DNA of 45,569 nt from Candidatus Kaelpia aquatica. GTDB taxonomy: Bacteria > Omnitrophota > Gorgyraeia > Kaelpiales > Kaelpiaceae. Positions 26,459-35,600 of the stretch are shown piece after piece. Position 1 is the stretch's first letter. Each line of letters opens with the position of its first letter. Location of the stretch: positions 1 to 45,569 of the forward strand of contig JAVCCU010000020.1 in assembly GCA_030765335.1 (NCBI GenBank), read 5' to 3'. Below the pieces are notes generated by a model, which was not told where the DNA came from, made no database searches, and saw only the letters and a list, made by a program, of their open reading frames with translations. A program made the position numbers and the translations under genes.

Positions 26459-27552
26459 AGCTCTCTATCTAATATTGATATTAGCTTTTGAGTCTGCCTG
26501 CGATCAGAATAATTTAACACCACACTCTCTCTGGCTGATCTTGAGATCCGAGAATAAAGTTCACTATCTTCTAATATCATCTCTATCTTATATTTAAAAT
26601 CATTCTCATCTTTAGCAAGTAAGCCGTTCTCTCCGTCTTTGATTATGCTTTTAACCTCACCAAACGATGTTGCAATAACAGGTATACCTTTACTCATAAA
26701 CTCTATTATTTTTACCGGAAATTTAGCCTCTGTAAATCTACTCTTCACCTTAAGGGGGAACAACCCTAGGCTTATATTTTCAAGGTACTTAGGAATCATG
26801 GAACCCTCTATCCAGCCTCTGTAGATAATATTTCTAAGCTCTAATCTCTTAGATTCTGCTGTAATCCTACTCTTGTAGTGACCGTCTCCTACCACCTCAA
26901 GTGTAAGATCAGGTAAATCTTTCATTATCTTAAAGAGATACTTTAGGTTGATATAATCTTCCTCTCTGAACATTGTTCCCACCCAGGCTAAAGTCTTAGA
27001 TAAGGCAGTCTTCTCTGTTGTAGGTTTAAACAGTTCAATATCTATTCCTGGAGCAAGATAATAGCTTTTTGGTGTAATAGTAGTTATATAGTCTTGTAGA
27101 TAATGGCTTCCGCTTATACAAAGAGCCGCCTTTCTTGCTGTCTTTCTGAATAGAAATTCTGCTTTTGACCTTGGGAATATACCCTTAAAATAATCGATAT
27201 TCTCCCTAAACTCCCAGTCATCTATATCGTATATAAATTTTATCCTATTTTTAAGGCAAAATAGCAGCGGAGCTAGGGAGTGATAATTAAAACGCTGAAT
27301 TACAAAGAGAGGACATCTATATTGTTTAAACCTGAGGTAAGCCTTTAAATTATAACTTATCTTATCGATTATTGAGAGATACTGCTCTAAGATGCCTGAA
27401 TAAGCTCCAAGATCTGCAGCGTAGGATAGAACATCGGCCCTATATCCGTTCTCTTTTAATATCTTTGTGAAATTATAAGCTCTATACTTTGCTCCAGGGA
27501 GATTGGGAGATTCTCTTGTTATAAATACCAGCTCATAGTCTTTTAAGCTCAT
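26455..27552 (-). CDS. GT4 glycosyltransferase
   Basis: The 365-residue GT-B protein has a C-terminal donor domain with KTLAWVGTMFREED, VVGDGHYKS and the GT4 EX7E-like region FPVKIIEFMSKGIPVIAT. The N-terminal half begins with LVFITRESPNLPGAKYRAY, typical of GT4 enzymes of O-antigen and capsule loci. It overlaps the preceding GT4 gene by 20 bases and the B12/radical SAM gene by 4. It probably adds one sugar of the cluster's glycan on the cytoplasmic face. Confidence 0.88.
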   Translation of the reverse strand: MSLKDYELVFITRESPNLPGAKYRAYNFTKILKENGYRADVLSYAADLGAYSGILEQYLSIIDKISYNLKAYLRFKQYRCPLFVIQRFNYHSLAPLLFCLKNRIKFIYDIDDWEFRENIDYFKGIFPRSKAEFLFRKTARKAALCISGSHYLQDYITTITPKSYYLAPGIDIELFKPTTEKTALSKTLAWVGTMFREEDYINLKYLFKIMKDLPDLTLEVVGDGHYKSRITAESKRLELRNIIYRGWIEGSMIPKYLENISLGLFPLKVKSRFTEAKFPVKIIEFMSKGIPVIATSFGEVKSIIKDGENGLLAKDENDFKYKIEMILEDSELYSRISRSARESVVLNYSDRRQTQKLISILDREL

Positions 27553-28714
27553 AACCCTTAAGGACTCTTCTGTATATATTTATAATATTATCTGCACTCC
27601 AGCTCCAATTGTATCTCTCAAGAGCCCTTCTTCTTGCTAGGACACCCATCTTTGCTCTTAGATCCGGCCTAGAGAGAAGCTCACTTATTCCGCCTGCTAA
27701 GATAATATGGTTACCGGGCTCTACTAATACACCAACCCCTCCGATCATATTTCTAACCTCACCCACATTGCTGGCAACTATAGCCTTACCTGAAGAGAGA
27801 TATTCGGCAAGCTTTAAAGGGCTCTTACATATTGTGATATCATTTTTAGCAAAACAACCTACGCAGGCATCGGCTGCTGCTATATATCTTTTCATTTGGT
27901 TATGAGGAAGAGAGTCAGTAAATATGATCCTATCTGAGAGCCCAAACTCTCTTGCCATGTTTTTAAGCTCTTCTAATCTATAGCCTCCTCCAACAATAAA
28001 GAACATCGTTGTCGGATGCCACTGAATAACAAGCTTTGCAGCATGAATCAATAGTTCAGCATATTGGGCACCATGCAATTGACCAAGATATAAGACTATG
28101 GGCCCATCAATACGATACTCTCTTCTGGTCTCTTCTCCTGAATTCTCAGGCTTAAACTCTTCTGGGTCCGCTCCTACGGGAGCAGCTGTAATCCTCTTTT
28201 TGGATACAGAGTAACCATCTGTTGCAAGCTGGGCAAGTCTTTGACTAGAGAGAGAGATAGAGTCCACAAACTTTGGCAGCGCTCTTTCAAGCATCCAGAT
28301 ATACAGTCCTATAACTGGAGAGGCCGGTCTTCCGTAAAAATATATTTTTGTTTCCCAATCGTCCCAATCATAATGTAAGGGTTTATTTTTTATCCAGGCT
28401 GCTATTACAGCTGGGATAGAGCAATAGTGAAAACATTTTTGGAAATGAACAATATCTGCCCATTCAACTTCATCTATAAGCCTCTTGATATTTTTAAAAA
28501 ATATCCCCAACCCCCTCCTTCTGTCTAAAGTTATTATGCTGATGTTATTATGGCTAAACGGTGAGCTCTTAAGGTCTTTATGGCTAAGCGGGAAATAGGC
28601 TATTCTTATTTCATGGCCGCTCTTCTTGAACTCTTTAGCTATAGCCTTTATTCTTATCGTCCAGGGTTCACTTAAATGGAAAATGTCATGCGGGTGCAGC
28701 ATTAATATCTTCAT
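27533..28714 (-). CDS. GT4 glycosyltransferase (start corrected)
   Basis: The enzyme is 393 residues when started at the ATG at 28714, giving MKILMLHPHDIF.... A longer frame opens at a TTG at 28768, but that would overlap the upstream gene by 49 bases and has no ribosome site. The ATG lies 5 bases after the upstream stop, with GGAAG before it. GT4 features are GPIVLYLGQLHGAQY, FIVGGGYRLEELK and the donor-binding PLKLAEYLSSGKAIVASNVGEV. The N-terminal half carries HYDWDDWETK, a motif also echoed in the next GT4 (YDIDDWEFR). Probable role: extension of the same glycan. Confidence 0.87.
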   Translation of the reverse strand: MKILMLHPHDIFHLSEPWTIRIKAIAKEFKKSGHEIRIAYFPLSHKDLKSSPFSHNNISIITLDRRRGLGIFFKNIKRLIDEVEWADIVHFQKCFHYCSIPAVIAAWIKNKPLHYDWDDWETKIYFYGRPASPVIGLYIWMLERALPKFVDSISLSSQRLAQLATDGYSVSKKRITAAPVGADPEEFKPENSGEETRREYRIDGPIVLYLGQLHGAQYAELLIHAAKLVIQWHPTTMFFIVGGGYRLEELKNMAREFGLSDRIIFTDSLPHNQMKRYIAAADACVGCFAKNDITICKSPLKLAEYLSSGKAIVASNVGEVRNMIGGVGVLVEPGNHIILAGGISELLSRPDLRAKMGVLARRRALERYNWSWSADNIINIYRRVLKGYELKRL

Positions 28715-28719
28715 ATATA

Positions 28720-31700
28720 TCAGCTTCCGGGGAAGATTATTATTCTCCTTATCTTTTTTAAAATCCAAAGATATGTCTCTGCTGCCAAAGTTAGAACTAT
28801 TATCAAAATCAGATAAGGCAACTTTAAGATTCGTTTTCTTGGAATTAAAGCCTCTCCTGAGAAATCTTTTCTCTGCTTAGGAAGGTGTTGAATCCTGTTT
28901 ACAAGAACCTCCAGTCTAGAGATGTCGACTTTATCCTCTTTCTGCTGCTTGCCCTCATCTAGGTTTGTCTCCATAACCTTAAAACCCAGCTCTTCTGCCA
29001 GCTTCAAGAGAGACTCTCCCCTCTCTCTTCTTAAAGTATAATTATTACCATCTTCTGTTTCCCAGAGATAGTGCCAGTTATCATCGGGTAAAGAATTTAT
29101 TTTAAACTCAGAGTAATTTTTATATAAATCCGTACCGGCTATAAGGTGAAGAGTATTAATCGACTTAAGAGTATTAATATACTCTCTGTTGCGTCTGAGG
29201 AAATCTGCTGTTTTCTGAAATTCAGCCTCATCTTCAGATGGAAAACCTATCATGACAAAGAGCTCTGTCTCCATGCCTGCAAGAGATGCTTTTCTCAAGA
29301 AATCTTCAGCTGTCTTAACATCATATGACTTACGCATTCTCTTTAAGACTTTATCAGAGCCGCTCTCTAGTCCAATCTGGAGCTTTACACACCCAGCTTC
29401 TTTCATCTTTTCAAGAAGGGTAATCTCCATATCCTTTCTAGGCATAGCTTCGCCTGTCCACTCTATTTTAAGTCCATCCTCTATGATCTTATTGCAAAGC
29501 TGCTCTAAGATTTGAGGTTTTCCATTTAAGAGCGGATCACAGACCGTAAAATTACTTATACCATTGATATCTTTGTGGTATTTTAACTCTTGGAATATAT
29601 GCTCTGCAGAGCGCGAACGGTAGCCTTTTATAAGCTCATGATTGATGCAGAAAGCACAATTTCCTACGCAGCCTCTAGACCACTCCAAAATAAGAGATTT
29701 CCCCGGATAAAGATTCAGATCAAAATCTTCATAGCTAGGATAGGATATGCTATCTAAATCTTTTATTACCTCTCTCTCTTTTAATCTTCCTGGTTTACCA
29801 TCAGTCACTCTTATTGCTCCAGGGATATCATTGCAATTCTCGTCTTTCATTATCTCAAGGAGTGTCTCTTCTCCTTCTCCAACAACAAAAAAATCTATAT
29901 GCTCTGCAATGTTGTCTATAAATATATTTCTTGAATGTGCTGTCAATGTGGCAGGACCACCTAAGATGATATTTTTTGAGCTATCCTTTGCCTTTATTCT
30001 CTTTATAAATTCTATTGTCAGCCGTTCTTTGGGGTCTACTACAGAGAACCCTATGATCTTAGCTCCGCTCTCTAGTATTTTGTTTACGGTTAGATCTATA
30101 TCTCTATCAAAGATTTTTAAGATAAGATTAAACCATTCTTCATCTCTCCAGAAGTTCTTGTTCTCAACATGCCAGAGATGCTGCAGTTCTTGATCTATAG
30201 AATTGTAAAATTCAATGTTAAAATCAAATACAGCGGGGTCGTAGTTGTTTTTTTTAAGATAGTCTGACAAATATCCAAGCGCTAAGGGCGGATTGTTAAC
30301 ACCCCAAGGAGCTGTTGTAATAAGAGCTACGTCCTTCTTCTTGACCTGAATGCTTTTATCCGGCAGAGCCGTTGCTCCAGTGGTATAAGGAATATTAAGT
30401 TCTCTTAAGAGTTCATGCACTCTTTTAACCCTCTTCATCCTAAAATCAAAGTCATTCCCTCTCCCTATAAACCATTTAACATCAGGACTTTCGCTAGGCA
30501 AGCTGATATTGAACTTTTCAGGGTTTGCGAATATCTCTGAGCCAGCCATTAAGAAGAGAGGATTTACAGATTTAACGTAATCTATGTTCGCTTTATTCAA
30601 CCTTATAAAATCAAGCGTCTCTTGGAAATCATCATCGCTCTCAGTTGGAAACCCAACAATAAAATAGAGTACATTTTGAATGTTTGCTCTCTTTGTTAAA
30701 GAGAGAGCTCTTCTTGCATCTTCGGCTAAGAATGTCTTCCCCATAAGCTTAAGTATTCTACTAGAGCCGCTCTCCACTCCGTACTCTAACCTATAAAAAC
30801 CTGCTCTTTTCATCTTTTTAAGCAAGTCTAGGCTCATATCTCCTCGCGGTATTGCAAGGGCTGCAAGCTTTAGATCAAGAGCCTCTTTTATTATCAATTC
30901 AGATAATTTTTCTAACCATTTTAAGTCAGAATTTATCGATGAATCTACAATAGAGAAGTACTCTTTTTTTAACTCTTTCTTATAGTATTTAAGCTCAGCT
31001 ATTACTCTTTGAGGAGATTTTCTCTTATAAGAAGAGCTCAATATTTTAAAACTGCAGAAACTACATCTGCCTATACAGCCCCGAGAGAGCTCTAAGGAGA
31101 TACTGTTATTCTCTGTATACTCTTTAAGCAAAAACCCTTCATACTTAGGAAAAGGAATCCTATCTAAATTATCTACATTACCAGGCCCTGTCTCTATGAA
31201 GTTGCCGCCTTGAACTATGACAGTATTTTCAACATCGACTATAGGTCTATTATTGGATAATTTATGAGCAAGTTTTAAGATGGTATCTTCGCCTTCTCCA
31301 AGAACCACTGCATCTATCAAATTAAAGTTGCCTAGCATCTCAAAAAACTCGTCTCTCTGCTCTTTGACTGTAACCGAAATACCACCCAATACTATTTTCT
31401 TCTGAGGTTGGCTATATTTTATTTTCTCAATCATCCACTTAAGCATTAGGTACATCGAATTTGTGGGTACTGAGAATGCAGCTATGCCTGAATCGTCGTT
31501 CTTTAAATCATTCTCTATTTCAGAGAATAGATCAGCATACTTCTCCATTAGAGAGTCGATGAATTTTTTATCTCTAAAGTAAAGAGAACAATCCATTCCC
31601 CAATATTTTTTATCATCCTCATTTACAGAGCTATAGATCTTAAGATTTAAGTCCATAATCTTTACTCTATAACCAGATACTCTCAATACCTCAGCTATTA

Positions 31701-32655
31701 CAGCCAGTCCGACCGGAGGCCTTTCAACTCCCCAGGGTGGAGGAATAATTAAGGTTATACTATTATTCTCCCTCTTGGATTCTGTCTGGGCACATTCACA
31801 CTTAAGGCAGATCAGTTTTTTTTCTGCCGGCACCTTACCGTTTATCTGGTCTCTTAAGTTATTATATTTTTTTGAGTGCCAAATATTGTAAAGAGAGTCT
31901 TTTTCAATATTACCCAGTAGAACATCTCTATTCCAATCCATGCAGCAGAGAACCACATCCCCATTTGAAAGAACATGCATCATCTCATCAACCCAAATAG
32001 AGTTGCAGCCATATAGCCCCTCATTTCTTACCTTATCTAACAAAGGGACATTTCCAGCTCTAGATATAGGATGAGAATAGCTGCTTATTCTTTTAATACC
32101 TTTTCTCTTCCAAAAACTGACTGCATCTTCAAATTCCTCTTCTGGCAATCTCTCATTTTTTATAAGAGTAAGCATTATAAAATCAGCTATATCTTTTTTA
32201 TCTCTTTGGGCAATCTTCATGAAATTAGATATATTATTTAAGACCTTTTCTGAATCCAACCCCATGGTCTCCTTAATGGTATTTTCAGTTATTCCATGCA
32301 GGCTAAATCCTACCCAATCTATACCGCTCTCAATAAGTTTAGCACCCATATTTTCATCCAGAAGACTGCCGTTGGTTAAGATATGGACTAAACTCTGAGG
32401 CAGCCTCTTTTTGATATAGGCTATCTTCTTGTCTATCTCCCTATCAAGTAAAGGCTCGTTCATTAAATAAGGCATTACCACTTTCAGATCTTTATGGTCT
32501 TTACACTCATCGATTATCTTTTTAAAGATCTTAAAGTCCATCTGCTGAGATTTTGTTCTCTCTTCAAGATAAGAGTGGGGGCAAAAATAACAACTCCCAT
32601 TGCAGCCTGAAACTGTTTGGATCATAAGATATTTAGGAAAAGCAGCTGTCTTCAT
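28720..32655 (-). CDS. Triple radical SAM protein: SPASM core plus two tandem B12-radical SAM units
   Basis: The 1311-residue protein holds three separate radical SAM cores. Core 1 is at the N-terminus (C18-x3-C22-x2-C25) and is followed by a SPASM-like Cys cluster (C217, C237, C238, C283, C286, C288). Then come two similar units of about 470 residues. Each has a B12-binding-like domain (PPPWGVERPP at about 305 and TAPWGVNNPP at about 781; LGEGEDT and VGEGEET) and a core (C527/C531/C534 and C996/C1000/C1003, both S-R-G-C-x-G-x-C-x-F-C). One membrane helix (about 1279-1299) ends the protein. It overlaps the 1919-residue gene by 4 bases. Single-core enzymes are the norm. The reaction is unknown, but glycan or lipid modification fits the context. 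Confidence 0.9.
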   Translation of the reverse strand: MKTAAFPKYLMIQTVSGCNGSCYFCPHSYLEERTKSQQMDFKIFKKIIDECKDHKDLKVVMPYLMNEPLLDREIDKKIAYIKKRLPQSLVHILTNGSLLDENMGAKLIESGIDWVGFSLHGITENTIKETMGLDSEKVLNNISNFMKIAQRDKKDIADFIMLTLIKNERLPEEEFEDAVSFWKRKGIKRISSYSHPISRAGNVPLLDKVRNEGLYGCNSIWVDEMMHVLSNGDVVLCCMDWNRDVLLGNIEKDSLYNIWHSKKYNNLRDQINGKVPAEKKLICLKCECAQTESKRENNSITLIIPPPWGVERPPVGLAVIAEVLRVSGYRVKIMDLNLKIYSSVNEDDKKYWGMDCSLYFRDKKFIDSLMEKYADLFSEIENDLKNDDSGIAAFSVPTNSMYLMLKWMIEKIKYSQPQKKIVLGGISVTVKEQRDEFFEMLGNFNLIDAVVLGEGEDTILKLAHKLSNNRPIVDVENTVIVQGGNFIETGPGNVDNLDRIPFPKYEGFLLKEYTENNSISLELSRGCIGRCSFCSFKILSSSYKRKSPQRVIAELKYYKKELKKEYFSIVDSSINSDLKWLEKLSELIIKEALDLKLAALAIPRGDMSLDLLKKMKRAGFYRLEYGVESGSSRILKLMGKTFLAEDARRALSLTKRANIQNVLYFIVGFPTESDDDFQETLDFIRLNKANIDYVKSVNPLFLMAGSEIFANPEKFNISLPSESPDVKWFIGRGNDFDFRMKRVKRVHELLRELNIPYTTGATALPDKSIQVKKKDVALITTAPWGVNNPPLALGYLSDYLKKNNYDPAVFDFNIEFYNSIDQELQHLWHVENKNFWRDEEWFNLILKIFDRDIDLTVNKILESGAKIIGFSVVDPKERLTIEFIKRIKAKDSSKNIILGGPATLTAHSRNIFIDNIAEHIDFFVVGEGEETLLEIMKDENCNDIPGAIRVTDGKPGRLKEREVIKDLDSISYPSYEDFDLNLYPGKSLILEWSRGCVGNCAFCINHELIKGYRSRSAEHIFQELKYHKDINGISNFTVCDPLLNGKPQILEQLCNKIIEDGLKIEWTGEAMPRKDMEITLLEKMKEAGCVKLQIGLESGSDKVLKRMRKSYDVKTAEDFLRKASLAGMETELFVMIGFPSEDEAEFQKTADFLRRNREYINTLKSINTLHLIAGTDLYKNYSEFKINSLPDDNWHYLWETEDGNNYTLRRERGESLLKLAEELGFKVMETNLDEGKQQKEDKVDISRLEVLVNRIQHLPKQRKDFSGEALIPRKRILKLPYLILIIVLTLAAETYLWILKKIRRIIIFPGS

Positions 32656-35600
32656 CTATCCTTATTTACCCTTTCATGGATCTGTTCGTTATGCATGAAA
32701 TTATCACATTCTTTATAGCAGCCCATCTTCTCAAAGAAAGGGTGATCTTTTTTGAAGTTCTTTGCCCGATGCCTAAAACCATTATACTCCTTGGAATACC
32801 AGATATCAGAGAGTGATGAACTGTTGATATTACCCATAACATAATCTACTCCCCTGCAGCAGGGGACAGCAGAACCATCTGCTAAGATACGCAGAAAATA
32901 CCAACCGACATAGCATGGAATTCTATCAATCCTCTTTTTGTCGTAATCACCCACTGTATTATTTAAGCTCAGTCTTTCAATAAAACCGCTGAGATTTTCT
33001 ATCTCTATCCTGCTATCTCCAAGAGAAAAGATAATGCTCTTGAGGTCAGAATTCAATTGCACAAGTTGTTCTTCTTTTAAGAGCAGGATGTCTGTCTCCC
33101 CTTTTAATGTATCTATAAGAGTGAAATATAGAGCATCCGACACTGTCTCTAAAGCAAAATCTACCATCTCTTTCATTTTCTTAAAATTCTGATTACTAAT
33201 AACATTTGCTATTGTAACCTTGGTATCATTAGCTTTAATAGAATTAAAAAGAGTTATATTTTCTTTTATCTTAAGAAAATCTTCTTCTTTTGCCCCAGGG
33301 TGCAGTAAAGCATAACTCTTGGGGTCTGGAGCCCAGATACTCAAAGCAAGTTCATCCAAGTTTAAGCTTGCAAGTTTTTTTACCCTCTCTCTATCTAGAC
33401 CGTAAAAATTGCTTGTAATGCAAGTCTTAATGCCATCTGACTTGGCTATCTCAATTAATTCAAAGACCCCTTTATAAAGCAACGGCTCCCCTCCGCCTGT
33501 AAAACGTATTGTCTTAAGCCCCATAGCTATTGCTTCCTTTATAAAGCTTTTAGCGCTATCTAATGGGATCTCCTTATTTAACCATTCCGATGAAGGCTTA
33601 TTCTCCTTAAGGTAAGGCGAGTAGAGCCAGCAGCCGTTACACCTCAGCTGACACCTATTGGTTAGGTCCATAACGACATGCTCCGGACCCTGAAAAGCCT
33701 TCCTGGATGTTGCAATACCTGCTATTACCTTATCTTTTGACTGAGCTTGATTTATTTCCTTAAGATTCTCTCTTATTCCCTCCCTCTCCCTCTTCTTATA
33801 TCTGGCTATTAATCTTAGAATAAAAGTTTCCAGTTTTGTTAAGGACATAATCTTCTTGTGCATATGAAGATTACGTCCGATATCATCACAACTCTTATAA
33901 CAACCTGCCTCTTCTGCATTTAAATCATTACCGATAATCTTAAAAAAAGGATCTTCTTTTTTATAGCAAAGCATTTTCTCTCTGCAATATATCTGCTTAG
34001 GCGAGTTCCAGATTTCACGGAAGCTATCCTCATAGATATTACCTATAGGAAATCTATGTGATTTTAAGCAAGTATTAATGTTGCCGTCTGGGAGTATTCT
34101 GACAAATAGCCATCCAATATAACAAGGCATTGAATCAATTATATTTCTATCATACTTTGCTTCTCTAACAGCTTTGTCTTCGCTCAATCTTCTCATGAAC
34201 TGATCAAACCTAAAAAGGTGGACTCCTTTATAATCGAAGTTAGAAGCTAGCTCTTTAGCTATTTCACCACAAGTATTGTAAAGATATTCCCTCTCTTCCT
34301 TATTCAAAGAGAGCTTGTCGGTCTTACCTGGAATAGTATCTATGAGTGTAAACTCAACAGATTCACAGCAGCTAGTGCGTGCAAAGTCTATCATCTCTTT
34401 TATCTCATGATAATTAATGTTGGATATTACCTCGTAAAGCTTTACTAATGGAGCTCTGCCTTTATTACGATTAAGGTAATCCAGATCCTCTTTTATTTTA
34501 TAGAATGTCTTTTCGTTTTTATTTGGATGTGTATCAGAGTAAGTTTTTGCGCTTCCGGCCCAGATACTTACTGTCAGATGGTCAACTCCGATTGCTATTA
34601 GGCGATCGATCTTCTCTTTATCAAGCAATGTAAAATTTGTATTTATATAGCAAGTTAATCCCAATCTTTTTGTATATTCTAAGGCTTCCATTATATCAGG
34701 ATGCATAAAAGGCTCTCCGCCACCAGAATAATAGACCTCTTTTGCACCCATATTTTTTACATCGTCTAAAATGTTTTTGAGAGTATCAAGAGGTATGTAC
34801 TGTTTTTTTAATTCAGAAGGCATTTTTTCCTCTCCTAATAACGGCGAATTACACCAGCACCCTATACAATCATTATTACAATTGTTAGTCAGGTCTATCT
34901 GAACATGGAAAGGACCCTTGTAAGCATATCTTGAGTCAAATATTCCTATGATATCCATATAACTATTGATGAAATTTACGGGTTTTAAAAATTTTAAAAC
35001 CCTCTTTAGTGTGAGTTTTACTCCATGTGTTTTGAACGACTCTTTTAGTATTCTTAGAGGATCTTTTTTGCTATAGAGCGTTGACGGGTCACAGAGATAT
35101 TGTTCTCTTTTTTTGTTTTTAATCTTTAGTTCAAATCTGTCTATATGCGGAATATGGCGAGAGGAGTATATCTCTATACTATGAACCCCTGCATCAAAAT
35201 AATATTCAAGCTCTTTAAAAGACTTAAGATTCTTATTCCCCCAGCCACCTGTTGTAGCTTTTGCAATTTTACTAAGGTACTCATTGTCTATTCTAAGCTC
35301 GACAGGCCTAGGCACCTCAGAAGCATATTTAATATAGAATTCATAGAATCCGGGAGTTGAAACTTTTATATTATACTTTGCATACCCAAAACCAACCCCT
35401 CCATCTATAACTATCTCATTACCAAAAGAGTTGCTGTCTCTATTAAAATTACCGTATTTAAAACTTTTAGCCGGTATTATAATATTTTTCTTGTGGTATT
35501 TAACCTCCGAATAATTAGAGTTTCGGGGTTTAATGTTATCCAATAACTCCTTGTGGATATTTAGATTCATCCCGAGATTATCACAGATTTTATAGCAGTC

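Noticed and set aside
28715-28768. Longer N-terminus of the GT4 enzyme from a TTG start
   Set aside because: It would add 18 residues unlike a GT4 start, overlap the upstream gene and lack a ribosome site. The ATG at 28714 gives the usual MKILMLHP beginning.
29747-30193. A 148-codon open frame on the plus strand
   Set aside because: It is wholly antisense to the 1311-residue radical SAM gene. Its product is Ser/Leu/Ile/Phe-rich with no domain pattern, typical of the reverse strand of an AT-rich gene.
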